From assembly GCA_007693335.1 (NCBI GenBank), contig REDU01000044.1, positions 1-39,338 of the forward strand: a DNA stretch of 39,338 nucleotides. Direction: 5' to 3'. Within the stretch, counting starts at the first letter, position 1. Every line of letters begins with the position of its first letter. The notes under the pieces are model-generated. The model was not told the DNA's origin and made no database searches. It saw only the letters and a program-made list of their open reading frames with translations. Origin of the DNA: Ilumatobacter sp. (GTDB taxonomy: Bacteria; Actinomycetota; Acidimicrobiia; Acidimicrobiales; Ilumatobacteraceae). The translations under genes and the position numbers were made by a program. Positions 1 through 7,856 of this stretch are shown piece by piece.

Positions 1-6
1 CGCTGG

Positions 7-729
7 TCAATCCGGCACGACGGGCGTGTACACCTCGACCCACACCACGCTGCCGGGGATGAGGGGCGTGTCGAGCAACGGGAGCTGCTCGATCACGTCG
101 CCGGGCCGGGCGATCACGTTGGTCGGGCGGCTCTCGACCACCACGAGCTCGACGCCCAGCTCTTCGGCCAGTTCCTCGACGTCGGCGATCGGCACACCGA
201 GGAGGTCGGGCATCGGAGTGACCTCGGTGCCGACGAGGTCGACGATCTCGGTGAGCTCGTCGATCTGTTCCTGGAGCTCGTCACGCTCGGCGCGCCGTTC
301 TTCGAGTCGGGTCGTGAGATCGTCCACCTCGGCGCGGCTCGATTCCAGTTCCTCCGTGGCGGTCTCGAGGTCGGTCACGAGCGCGCTGATCGTGGCGTCG
401 AGCCGCTCGACCTCACCCTCGAGTTCGTCGATCTGTTCGCCGGCGTCACCGCGTGCGATCCGCAACGACTCTTCGAGCTGCTCCGTGTCCTGCTGGAGCT
501 CGTCGCGTTCCGAGGTCAGGGTGACGATGCGGAACGCTCCGAGCACCACGGCCAGGATCGCGAGCACGGCCAGCGCCACGCGGCCCCAGTTGCGCGAGGG
601 CTGGGGCCCGGTGGTGGGGTCGCCCGGCACCGCTTCGGCCGTTTCGGTGGGTTGGTCGGTCTCGCCCGTCTCGCCGGTCTCGCCGGGGTCGCCGTCGATC
701 GAGCCCTGATCGTCGGGTCGGTCGCTCAC
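7..729 (-). CDS. Membrane-anchored coiled-coil protein with C-terminal PASTA domain
   Basis: About 240 residues from the GTG at 729. An acidic, Gly/Glu/Thr-rich N-terminal tail of about 45 residues is followed by one hydrophobic segment (GRVALAVLAILAVVLG), then a long Glu/Arg/Leu heptad-type coiled coil of roughly 95 residues, then a PASTA-like domain near the C-terminus (MPDLLGVPIADVEELAEELG, then IEQLPLLDTPLIPG). PASTA domains bind muropeptides or lipid II in penicillin-binding proteins and Ser/Thr kinases. Here there is no kinase or transpeptidase domain, so a cell-wall sensor or scaffold is an inference. An ATG at 780 would add 17 residues; I prefer 729 because GGAG lies just upstream and the extra residues look non-conserved. 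The stop lies only 7 bp from the window edge. Confidence 0.8.
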   Translation of the reverse strand: MSDRPDDQGSIDGDPGETGETGETDQPTETAEAVPGDPTTGPQPSRNWGRVALAVLAILAVVLGAFRIVTLTSERDELQQDTEQLEESLRIARGDAGEQIDELEGEVERLDATISALVTDLETATEELESSRAEVDDLTTRLEERRAERDELQEQIDELTEIVDLVGTEVTPMPDLLGVPIADVEELAEELGVELVVVESRPTNVIARPGDVIEQLPLLDTPLIPGSVVWVEVYTPVVPD

Positions 730-805
730 GGGCTCCACACTGGGCGAACCTACCAAGGTGACGGTGTGGTCGGGGTGCATGATCCGGTGTCGGATCGACT
801 CGTGG

Positions 806-1843
806 TCACGACGTCATGCCGCCGAGGCCGAGGCCGCCGCGTGCCCACTCGATCTCGCCCATGTGGCGGAGGCCGTGCTGGTAGATCCAGCACTCGAACC
901 CGTCGAGCACGGTGATGCCCGCCTCGCCGCCCACCCGGGCGCTGTAGGTGCTGGCGACCTGTGGTGGGTAGGGGTGGGTGATCACGACGCGGGTCAGCTC
1001 CGTCGGGTCCATCGCGGCCAGGTGCCGCTCGGTGCGCTCGAACACGAGGGCCATGTACTCCTGGAACGCCTCGTAGTCGCCCATCCGCTGGTGCGACATC
1101 TCGTCGACGGTGCGGTGCTTGCCGTGGTCGTTCACGGCCATCTGCACCCGGGCCTGCCACTCGTCGTCCCAGATGGGTGCCTGGCCGGTCAGCAGCATGA
1201 ACGAGGCGTCCATCATGTTGACGATGTGGAACAGCGAGAACGCGATCGGCAGCGCGCCGTCGCGCTCGACGTGGTTCACGTGGTCGAGGTCCATCGTGGC
1301 GACGGCGTCTTCGTAGAGCGAGTGGAGGGCGCGCATGCGCCGCCGGAGCGAATCGAGCACCAGCGGCGCGGTGTCGACGGTGTCGATGCGGGTGAGCCGG
1401 GCGACGAAGCCCAGGTAGTGCCACACCATCTGCTCACCGTCGCGGCGCCGGGTGACCTCGATGGGGATGCCGTCGGGGCGGAGCACGTGGACGCCGTCCT
1501 CGTACGAGGCGACCACGTCGATGCGGGTCTCCTTGTCGAACTGGGCCACATCGTGCACGCCGTGCTCGAGCGTGCCGTCGGCGCGCATGTCGTGGATGAC
1601 ACCGCTGCCCGTGACCACGATGCGGTCGGCGCACTGCTCGATGCGCTGCACCAGACCGAGCGCGGGGTGGTCGGTCTGGATCGCGCCGTCGGCCTCCACC
1701 TCGACCACCTGCCAGATGCCGCGCAGATCAGGGGCGCCGGGCACCAGGTGGTCGGTGCAGCCCGCGAGGACGGGAGGGGGCATCTCGGTGCCGTAGCCGC
1801 CGGGGGGAGTGTGGGCCACGGGGATCTCGTCGACGGTCGGCAT
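806..1843 (-). CDS. DinB-superfamily protein with an N-terminal beta-rich domain
   Basis: 345 residues. The C-terminal half resembles the DinB/YfiT four-helix fold: FHIVNMMD supplies the first His and QHGLRHMGEIEW supplies the closing HxxxH pair of the usual metal-binding triad. The N-terminal ~150 residues are beta-rich and I do not recognise them with certainty; they could be a lipocalin-like binding domain. DinB-fold proteins include thiol transferases (bacillithiol, mycothiol) and metal-dependent hydrolases, so a thiol-dependent detoxification role is possible but unproven. The gene is divergent from a TetR gene and shares a 31-bp palindrome with it. Its ATG sits 6 nt after a TACCCA element, so the transcript is probably leaderless. 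Confidence 0.75.
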   Translation of the reverse strand: MPTVDEIPVAHTPPGGYGTEMPPPVLAGCTDHLVPGAPDLRGIWQVVEVEADGAIQTDHPALGLVQRIEQCADRIVVTGSGVIHDMRADGTLEHGVHDVAQFDKETRIDVVASYEDGVHVLRPDGIPIEVTRRRDGEQMVWHYLGFVARLTRIDTVDTAPLVLDSLRRRMRALHSLYEDAVATMDLDHVNHVERDGALPIAFSLFHIVNMMDASFMLLTGQAPIWDDEWQARVQMAVNDHGKHRTVDEMSHQRMGDYEAFQEYMALVFERTERHLAAMDPTELTRVVITHPYPPQVASTYSARVGGEAGITVLDGFECWIYQHGLRHMGEIEWARGGLGLGGMTS

Positions 1844-1849
1844 GCCCCA

Positions 1850-1878
1850 TGGGTAACACTTGTCAGTTCAACTGTCAA
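1850..1878 (-). promoter_or_regulatory. Promoter of the DinB-type gene
   Basis: On the minus strand TTGACA (1878-1873, perfect -35) is followed by a 17-bp spacer and TACCCA (1855-1850). The ATG begins 6 nt further on at 1843, which predicts a leaderless mRNA. The promoter lies almost wholly inside the palindrome at 1854-1884. Confidence 0.65.
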
Positions 1879-1884
1879 CTGTTA
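1854..1884. promoter_or_regulatory. 31-bp palindromic operator, probably for the adjacent TetR regulator
   Basis: The 31-bp sequence is centred on 1869. Outer arms TAACA/TGTTA and inner arms CAGTT/AACTG match perfectly, and only two interior mismatched pairs per side plus the centre break the symmetry. It covers the -35 elements of both divergent promoters, so one bound dimer pair would shut both. TetR-family proteins commonly bind such sites in the gap between themselves and a divergent gene. Confidence 0.75.
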
Positions 1885-1888
1885 GGGT
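1860..1888 (+). promoter_or_regulatory. Promoter of the TetR gene
   Basis: TTGTCA (1860-1865), a 17-bp spacer and TAGGGT (1883-1888) form a good housekeeping promoter. The GTG at 1895 is 6 nt downstream of the -10, so the transcript should be leaderless. It overlaps the palindrome, consistent with autorepression. Confidence 0.7.
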
Positions 1889-1894
1889 CGGCTC

Positions 1895-2527
1895 GTGCCG
1901 CTACCCGAGACGTCCACCCCGATCGCTCCCTCGCAGACCGACGGCCGCGTCGACGGCCGGCACGCCCGCCGCCAGCGCAACCGCGACGCGGTGGTCGAGG
2001 CGCTCCTCGGCTTCTACCGCGAGGGCGTGCTGCAGCCCTCCACCGACCAGATCGCCGAGCGGGCCGGGATCTCGGCGCGGTCGCTGTTCCGCTACTTCGA
2101 CGACGTGGACGACCTGTGCCGCGTCGCGATCTCGCACCAGATCGAGCGGATCGGCTCGCGGTTCTTCGTCGACATCGATCCCGGTCTCGAACTGCCCGAC
2201 CGTGTCGCGTCGTTCGTCCAGCAGCGTCTCGATCTCTACGAGGCGATGGGTTGGGTGGGCGTGGTGGCGCGCTCGCGCGAGTGGTTCCAGCCGCTCGTGG
2301 CCGACGAGCTGGCGCGGGCACGCGCGCTGTTCCGCGAGCAGCTGCGCAGCGCGTTCGCCGCCGAGCTCGAGCCGCTCGACGAGGCCGAGAGGGCGCGGCG
2401 GGTGGCCGGTTCCGACGTGTTCTGCTCGTTCGAGGCCTACCGACTCCTGCTCGACGACCAACGACTCGACCGCGAACAGATCACCGCCGTGTTGACCGAT
2501 GGCCTCGTCCGTCAGCTCGGCACCTGA
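1895..2527 (+). CDS. TetR/AcrR-family transcriptional regulator
   Basis: 210 residues, typical family length. The N-terminal HTH is clear: residues about 25-70 include RRQRNRDAVVEALLGFYREG and then IAERAGISARSLFRYFDDVD, the family recognition-helix region. The C-terminal ligand-binding domain is mostly helical and its ligand cannot be read from sequence. It starts at GTG 1895, immediately downstream of its own promoter and the 1854-1884 palindrome. The hydrolase gene begins 25 nt after its stop on the same strand, so the regulator probably controls both the divergent DinB gene and the downstream hydrolase/SRPBCC/sulfatase run. Confidence 0.9.
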   Translation: MPLPETSTPIAPSQTDGRVDGRHARRQRNRDAVVEALLGFYREGVLQPSTDQIAERAGISARSLFRYFDDVDDLCRVAISHQIERIGSRFFVDIDPGLELPDRVASFVQQRLDLYEAMGWVGVVARSREWFQPLVADELARARALFREQLRSAFAAELEPLDEAERARRVAGSDVFCSFEAYRLLLDDQRLDREQITAVLTDGLVRQLGT

Positions 2528-2552
2528 CCCACCCGACCACCTGGAGGATCCG

Positions 2553-3479
2553 ATGGAGACGCTGCGCACACCCGACGACCGGTTCGTCGACCTGCCCGAC
2601 TTCGGCTTCGAGCCGCACTACGCCGAGATCGACGACCTCGAGGGCGGCACGCTCCGGGTGCACTACCTCGACGAGGGGCCCGCCGATGCGGCACCCGTGC
2701 TGCTCATGCACGGCGAGCCGTCGTGGTGCTACCTGTACCGCCACATGATCCCGATCCTCACCGGCGCCGGACACCGGGTGATCGCCCCCGATCTGGTCGG
2801 CTTCGGTCGTTCCGACAAGCCGACCGAGGTGGGCGACTACACGTACGCCCGGCACGTCGACTGGATGTCGCAACTGCTGTTCGAGCACCTCGACCTGCGC
2901 GACATCACGTTCTTCGGGCAGGACTGGGGCGGCCTCGTCGGGCTCCGTCTCGTGGCACAGGACCCCGATCGCTTCGCTCGGGTGCAGGTGGGCAACACCG
3001 GGCTCCCCGACGGTCAGCGCACCCCCAACGAGGCGTTCATGGCGTGGCAGAAGTTCTCCAAGGAATCGCCGCAGTTCCCGATCGGCGGCATCGTCAACGG
3101 CGGGTGCGTCACCGATCTCTCGCCCGAGGTGATCGCCGCGTACGACGCCCCGTTCCCCGACGACTCGTACAAGGCCGGTGCCCGCATCTTCCCGTCGCTC
3201 GTGCCCACGGGTCCCGACGATCCGGCAGTGCCCGATCAGGTGGCGGCGTGGGACGTCCTGAAGACGTTCGACAAGCCGTTCCTGTGCACGTTCAGCGATC
3301 AGGACGCCGTCACCAAGGGCGGCGAGCGGGCGTTCATCGGCGTGGTGCCCGGCACCGCCGGCCAGCCGCACACCACGGTGGTGGGCGGCGGGCACTTCCT
3401 GCAGGAGGACGAGGGGCCGCAGCTCGCCGGGCTGCTGCTCGACTTCATCGGGTCCGGGTCGAACGGTGGCGGCACATGA
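2553..3479 (+). CDS. Haloalkane dehalogenase-like alpha/beta hydrolase
   Basis: 308 residues from the ATG at 2553, which has GGAGG 5 nt upstream. The family triad is visible: nucleophile D124 in GQDWGG, base H281 in GGGHFL, and the acid at D249 or D251 in SDQD. HGEPSW (E56) and W125 next to the nucleophile match the halide-binding arrangement of the DhlA-type (subfamily I) haloalkane dehalogenases; W165 in the cap may be the second halide-binding Trp. The predicted reaction is hydrolytic cleavage of carbon-halogen bonds to an alcohol plus halide. Some close relatives act on other substrates, so activity needs assay. It overlaps the next gene by ATGA, implying translational coupling. Confidence 0.88.
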   Translation: METLRTPDDRFVDLPDFGFEPHYAEIDDLEGGTLRVHYLDEGPADAAPVLLMHGEPSWCYLYRHMIPILTGAGHRVIAPDLVGFGRSDKPTEVGDYTYARHVDWMSQLLFEHLDLRDITFFGQDWGGLVGLRLVAQDPDRFARVQVGNTGLPDGQRTPNEAFMAWQKFSKESPQFPIGGIVNGGCVTDLSPEVIAAYDAPFPDDSYKAGARIFPSLVPTGPDDPAVPDQVAAWDVLKTFDKPFLCTFSDQDAVTKGGERAFIGVVPGTAGQPHTTVVGGGHFLQEDEGPQLAGLLLDFIGSGSNGGGT

Positions 3480-3874
3480 CGTACGGCTCGGTCCGTCACC
3501 ACCTGCGCATCGACCGCCCGGCCGATCAGGTCTGGGAGCTCGCCGGTGACCCTGCTCGGCTGCACGAGTGGTTCCCCGGCATCGATGCGTGCCAGGTCGA
3601 CGGCACCCGACGCGTGATCACGCTCGGCTCGGGCATCCCGATGCCCGAGGAGATCCTCGTGAACGACCCGGTGCTGCGCCGCTTCCAGTACCGGCTCGAC
3701 CTCCCGATGATCCAGCACCACCGTGGCACGATCGACGTGCTCGATCTCGGCGACGGGACGTGCGTCGTCAGCTACCAGACCGACTGCGATCCCCGCACCA
3801 TGGCGCTCACCATCGGTGGCGGTACGGCGGGGGCGCTCGACGAGCTCAAGCGACAGATGGAAACGGAGTCCTGA
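3476..3874 (+). CDS. SRPBCC (START/polyketide-cyclase-like) family protein
   Basis: 132 residues. The start ATG overlaps the preceding TGA (ATGA). The N-terminus (HHLRIDRPADQVWELAGDPA) and the following HEWFPGIDAC are characteristic of the Bet v1/SRPBCC fold, which forms a hydrophobic cavity for a small ligand. The C-terminal helix (GGGTAGALDELKRQME) also fits. Members bind or transform aromatic or lipid ligands; the actual ligand is unknown. Its position between a dehalogenase-like enzyme and a sulfatase suggests a substrate-binding or aromatase-type helper in the same pathway. Confidence 0.82.
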   Translation: MTYGSVRHHLRIDRPADQVWELAGDPARLHEWFPGIDACQVDGTRRVITLGSGIPMPEEILVNDPVLRRFQYRLDLPMIQHHRGTIDVLDLGDGTCVVSYQTDCDPRTMALTIGGGTAGALDELKRQMETES

Positions 3875-3875
3875 C

Positions 3876-5411
3876 ATGGGCCGCAAGATCCTCTTCATCA
3901 CCACCGACCAGCAGCGGTACGACACGCTCGGTTGCAACGGCGGCTCGGTCGCCCGCACGCCGGTGATCGACGCCGTGGCGGCGCAGGGTGTCCGCTACGA
4001 GCGGGCGCAGCCGCAGTCGGTCGTGTGCATGCCGTCGCGCTCCACGATGCTGACCGGGCAGCACCCGAGCACGCATGGGGTGTGGATGAACGGCGTGCCG
4101 TTGCCGGTCGACGCGCCGTCGGTGGCCTCCGAGCTGCACGACGTCGGCTACCGCACCGCGCTGATCGGCAAGCCGCACTTCCAGCCGTTCCTCGACCCGT
4201 TCGCCCGCTACGAGGAGAACCGCTTCGCCCGTGACGGCCAGCCGGCACCGCACCGTGGTTTCGAGCACCTCGAGTTCGCCACGCACGGCGCCCAGGGCTT
4301 CTTGCACTACGCCCGGTGGATGGCGGCCGAGCACCCCGGCGACGTCGGCAAGTTCTATCCCGTGCTCGATCCCACGATGGAGGTCAACGCGATGGGTGGC
4401 GGCGACACCGGGGCGCCGCAGGCCTGGCGCAACGAGATCGCCCGCGAGCACTACCACACCGACTGGGTGGCCGATCGCACGATCTCGTGGCTCGATTCCC
4501 TCGGCGCCGACGACGACTGGTTCTGCTGGATGAGCTTCCCCGACCCGCACCACCCGTGGGATCCGCCGGCCTCGGAGATCGATCGCATCGACTGGCGCGA
4601 GGTGCCGTTGCCCGCCGGCTACATCGAGGATCGTGACGAGCGTGAGCGGGTGCTCGACCAGAAGCCGGCGCACTGGCGGGCCTGGTACGACGGGCGGCTG
4701 GTGTCGAACTACGAGGCGCCACTGCACTGGGTGCCGGCCACGCTCACGGCCGATCAGGTGCGCGAGGTCAACGCCCTCAACGCGGTCGAGGTCGAACTGA
4801 TCGACGAGGCGATCGGCCGGGTGCTCGCCGCGGTGGCCGCGCGTGGGTGGGACGACGACGTCGACATCGTGTTCACCACCGATCACGGCGAGCTGCAGGG
4901 CGACTTCGGGCTGCTGTTCAAGGGTCCGTACCACACCGACTCGCTGATGCGGCTGCCGCTGATCTGGCGTCCCGCGCCGTCGTCGGTCCCGGTGCCGGCC
5001 ACCGTGACCGCCCCGGTCGGCATCGTCGACCTCGCCCCCACGTTCTGCTCGATCGCCGGTGTGCCGGTGCCCGACTACATGGAGGGTCGCCCGCTGCCGA
5101 TCGACGACGCCGACGCCTCGGCGCGCGGCTTCGAGCGGGTGCTCACCGAGTGGGACAGCGTGCTGTTCGGTGTGAACGTGCACCTGCGCACCATCACCCG
5201 CGACGGGTGGACCTGCTCGACCTATGCGCCCGGTACCTCGCACGACGGCACCGAGGGTGAGCTCTACGACCTCACCGCCGACCCGCTCCAGCAGGTCAAC
5301 CGCTGGGACGACCCGTCGGTGCGTGCGCTGCGCGACGATCTCCTCGACGATCTCCGCGCCCACCAGCCCGAGATGATGAGCCCGCTCCCTCGGGTCGAAG
5401 CCCCCGTCTGA
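3876..5411 (+). CDS. Type I sulfatase (alkaline-phosphatase superfamily)
   Basis: 511 residues, starting one base after the previous stop with GGAG at 3865-3868. The formylglycine signature C51-M-P-S-R55 followed by STMLTG marks a type I sulfatase needing Cys-to-formylglycine conversion. D11-Q12 near the N-terminus and D336-H337 in FTTDHGE are the expected calcium ligands; K99 and H101 in GKPH are the usual substrate-pocket residues. It hydrolyses sulfate esters, or possibly phosphonate monoesters, which share this fold. There is no signal peptide, so it is predicted to be cytoplasmic. No formylglycine-generating enzyme is encoded in the window, so it must be elsewhere. It completes the TetR-controlled run. 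Confidence 0.92.
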   Translation: MGRKILFITTDQQRYDTLGCNGGSVARTPVIDAVAAQGVRYERAQPQSVVCMPSRSTMLTGQHPSTHGVWMNGVPLPVDAPSVASELHDVGYRTALIGKPHFQPFLDPFARYEENRFARDGQPAPHRGFEHLEFATHGAQGFLHYARWMAAEHPGDVGKFYPVLDPTMEVNAMGGGDTGAPQAWRNEIAREHYHTDWVADRTISWLDSLGADDDWFCWMSFPDPHHPWDPPASEIDRIDWREVPLPAGYIEDRDERERVLDQKPAHWRAWYDGRLVSNYEAPLHWVPATLTADQVREVNALNAVEVELIDEAIGRVLAAVAARGWDDDVDIVFTTDHGELQGDFGLLFKGPYHTDSLMRLPLIWRPAPSSVPVPATVTAPVGIVDLAPTFCSIAGVPVPDYMEGRPLPIDDADASARGFERVLTEWDSVLFGVNVHLRTITRDGWTCSTYAPGTSHDGTEGELYDLTADPLQQVNRWDDPSVRALRDDLLDDLRAHQPEMMSPLPRVEAPV

Positions 5412-5480
5412 TCACTCTAAGAATACTGTAAGGGCCGTTCGTACGGTCGTGGTCGACCCTCGACCGAAAGGCGCTACATC

Positions 5481-6512
5481 GTGAGACGACTCCTCACCGT
5501 CATCGCTCTGACCGCGGCCGGTGCCGTGCTCCCGACGGCGCTCGCCGGCGCCGACGACGGACCATCGCTCCCCGAGGTCTCGGTGTCCGTCTCACAGGGC
5601 CCACCGGGGTTCCTGTTCTCGATGTCGGCCACCGGCTGCATCGAGGGTGAGCAGGTCCGGTTCTCGGTCGAAGGAGATTTCGACGTCGATTCGTGCTCCC
5701 CCGACGGCACGGCCGGTGTGATCGACCTACGGGCGCCGAACGCTCCGGGCACCTACACCGCCTTTGCCAGCTTCGGCGACGGCCCTGCCTTCGGGACCTG
5801 CGAGGCGCGCAACGGTGAGCGTCCCTGCTCGGTCACCGCGGAGATCACCGTGCTCCCGCCGTCGCTGTCGGTCGCTCCCTCCAGCGGTGAGCCGGGCTTC
5901 GGGTTCACGATGACGGTCGAGAACTGCGGCGCGCAGTTCTTCCTCCCGTCATCGGTCGGGCTCGACGAGGCGTTCGCCTCGGGTCAGGAGGTGGTCTTCG
6001 TGCTCCCGGAGACCGGCCAGACGGATGACGCGTTCTGCCAGCAGCCGACGGGCACGGTCACGTCGGGCACGTTCACCGCCCCTGCCACACCTGGTGACTA
6101 CGTGGTGTACGCGTACTTCCCCGAGCCTGACTTCAGTCAGTTCGGCCTCCTCCAGGAGCAGCTCCCGCCCGACTGCGTCGAGGTCGAGGAGTCCTTCGGG
6201 TGCGCCGTCTTCGGTCAGATCACCGTGGTCGCCGCGACCACGACCACCGAGGCGCCCGAGACCACGACCACGGTCACGCCGACCACTGCCGCCCCGACCA
6301 CTGCCGCCCCCACGACGGCGGCACCGATCACGGTCGAGCCCTCGCCGATCGTCACCGTCGACGACGGCGGTGCCGAGGCGCCCGCGCCCGAACTCACGTT
6401 GCCGGCCACCGGCTCCGGTGAGTCCTGGGGCCTCAGCGGCGCGGCCGTCGCGCTGCTCCTCCTGGGCGGCACCCTCCTCGCCGTGACCCGCCGGCCCACT
6501 CGGACCGGCTGA
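5481..6512 (+). CDS. Secreted cell-wall protein with LPATG sorting signal
   Basis: 343 residues from a GTG with AAAGG upstream. Signal peptide residues 1-24 (basic RR, hydrophobic stretch, ALAGA cleavage site). Two beta-rich modules follow (roughly residues 30-120 and 125-240), each with conserved Cys and a GFxF-type element, perhaps Ig-like. Residues about 250-295 are a Thr/Pro/Ala-rich spacer (TTTTEAPETTTTVTPTTAAP), as in wall-spanning stalks. The C-terminus has L307-P-A-T-G311, a hydrophobic segment and a basic tail (RRPTRTG), a textbook sortase signal. It should be covalently attached to peptidoglycan. No sortase gene is present here. The ligand or role is unknown. Confidence 0.88.
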   Translation: MRRLLTVIALTAAGAVLPTALAGADDGPSLPEVSVSVSQGPPGFLFSMSATGCIEGEQVRFSVEGDFDVDSCSPDGTAGVIDLRAPNAPGTYTAFASFGDGPAFGTCEARNGERPCSVTAEITVLPPSLSVAPSSGEPGFGFTMTVENCGAQFFLPSSVGLDEAFASGQEVVFVLPETGQTDDAFCQQPTGTVTSGTFTAPATPGDYVVYAYFPEPDFSQFGLLQEQLPPDCVEVEESFGCAVFGQITVVAATTTTEAPETTTTVTPTTAAPTTAAPTTAAPITVEPSPIVTVDDGGAEAPAPELTLPATGSGESWGLSGAAVALLLLGGTLLAVTRRPTRTG

Positions 6513-6532
6513 CCCGACCTGGGGTCGGGTCA
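6510..6532. terminator. Shared bidirectional terminator hairpin made from two stop codons
   Basis: TGACCCGACC (6510-6519), loop TGG, GGTCGGGTCA (6523-6532): a perfect 10-bp stem. The TGA of the LPATG gene opens the stem and the TCA (stop of the convergent P450 gene) closes it. There is no T-tract, which is common in actinobacterial terminators. Confidence 0.7.
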
Positions 6533-7747
6533 GCGGTTGAGGAGGACGGGGATGTTCCTCGGGCCGCGGACCTGGCCGTTCGCCCAGGTGGTCTCCTGCG
6601 TGGTGTCGAGCTCGTAGTCGGGGAAGGCCCTGATCCACTCCTGCAGGGCGACCGTCAACTCCAGCCGCGCCAGGTTCGACCCCATGCACCGGTGGATGCC
6701 GAGCCCGAACGCCACGTGACGGTTGTGCTCGCGGTCGATGAGGAACTCGTCGGCCCGCTCGAACGCCTCGGGGTCGTGGTTGGCCGCCGGGAAGGTCAGC
6801 AGCATCTGGTCGCCGGCGTGCACCGGGCAGCCGCTCACCTCGGTGTCGGCGATCACCTTGCGCGCCATCGTGACCGGCGCGTAGTACCGCAGCACCTCCT
6901 CGATGGCGGTCTTCCACAACATGTCGTCGTCGTCGACCGCCACCAGTCGAGCCCGCTGGTCGGGGTGCTGGGCGAAGTGCCAGAGCCCCGATCCGATGGC
7001 GCTCCACGTGGTGTCGATGCCGGCGATGATCTGGAGCTTGACGTACCCGCGCTTGAGCGCGTCGGGCACCGGTTCACCGTCGATCTCGGCGTGGGCGATG
7101 ATCGTCAACATGTCGTCGGTCGGTTCGGCCACACGCTCGGCCAACTTCTCGGACACGTAGGCGTCCATCTCCTGGGAGACGGCGAGGCGGACACTGTTGT
7201 CGCGTGGCGCCAACTGGAACGACCGGTGGAGCCAGTCCCGGAACATGTCGGCGTCGGACTCGGGGGTGCCGAGCAGGAGGCAGATGCCGTGAACGGGGAT
7301 GTGCTGGGAGAACTCCGCGGCGGCATCGGCGCTCGATCGGCCGTCGAGCTCCGCGATCAGCGACCGGCAGAACGTTCGCATCTCGCCCTCGAGGGGGTCG
7401 ATCACCTTGGGGCTGAACGACGGCAGCAGCAGGCGGCGGTGGGCGTGATGGTCCGGCGGATCCGACGTGATGGGTGGGGCCGGCGTGCGGGGCGCGTCGG
7501 GCCGCGACACGTTCACCCAGATCGACGAGTAGTGCTCGGTGTCGTGGGCGACCGACTTGACGCCCTCCATCGTGACCGGCATGAACGCCCGCCCGTACCG
7601 CTCGGTGGTGGCGACCGGGCACTGTTCGCGGACCTCGTTCCAGATGTCGATGGCGTTGGGTCCCCAGGCCGGGTCGAGCCAGTCCCAATCGTTCACCCAA
7701 TCGGTCACGGGTGGTGAGTCGATCCCGCTGTCGGTGTCGTACGCCAT
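6530..7747 (-). CDS. Cytochrome P450
   Basis: 405 residues, the normal length of a soluble bacterial P450; ATG at 7747 with GGGAGG just upstream. Signature elements in order: I-helix oxygen-binding AGIDTTWSA, K-helix EEVLR (ExxR), and the heme loop FGLGIHRCMG with the axial Cys at residue 354. It needs external electron donors (ferredoxin and reductase), and none is encoded nearby. The N-terminal EHYSS and SDPPDHHAHRRLL segments are typical of actinobacterial CYPs acting on terpenoids, fatty acids or steroids; the substrate cannot be assigned. It converges on the LPATG gene and diverges from the universal stress protein. Confidence 0.95.
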   Translation of the reverse strand: MAYDTDSGIDSPPVTDWVNDWDWLDPAWGPNAIDIWNEVREQCPVATTERYGRAFMPVTMEGVKSVAHDTEHYSSIWVNVSRPDAPRTPAPPITSDPPDHHAHRRLLLPSFSPKVIDPLEGEMRTFCRSLIAELDGRSSADAAAEFSQHIPVHGICLLLGTPESDADMFRDWLHRSFQLAPRDNSVRLAVSQEMDAYVSEKLAERVAEPTDDMLTIIAHAEIDGEPVPDALKRGYVKLQIIAGIDTTWSAIGSGLWHFAQHPDQRARLVAVDDDDMLWKTAIEEVLRYYAPVTMARKVIADTEVSGCPVHAGDQMLLTFPAANHDPEAFERADEFLIDREHNRHVAFGLGIHRCMGSNLARLELTVALQEWIRAFPDYELDTTQETTWANGQVRGPRNIPVLLNR

Positions 7748-7820
7748 CGCGCCTCCCTCGTTCGGTGGTCGGCCGTCCCCCGGGCTGCCGCATCCCGACC
7801 GTAGCCGAGTCCAAGGACCC

Positions 7821-7847
7821 TGTTTCGGTCGGAGTCCGCCGTGGGAC
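7821..7847 (+). promoter_or_regulatory. Weak SigF-like promoter candidate before the universal stress gene
   Basis: TGTTT (7821-7825), 17 bp, GGGAC (7843-7847) is a partial match to GGTTT-N15-17-GGGTA. The ATG at 7857 is 9 nt after it. Alternatively GACACT (7845-7850), 6 nt before the ATG, is a housekeeping -10 for a leaderless mRNA. Confidence 0.3.
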
Positions 7848-7856
7848 ACTCGGTGT

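Noticed and set aside
1851-1855. GGGTA on the plus strand as another SigF promoter
   Set aside because: No GGTTT lies 15-17 bp upstream, and it falls within the TetR palindrome.
758-1885. Long plus-strand ORF of 375 residues opposite the DinB-type gene
   Set aside because: It is His/Val/Arg-rich shadow translation of a GC-rich gene, with no domain, no ribosome-binding site and overlap of the TetR operator.
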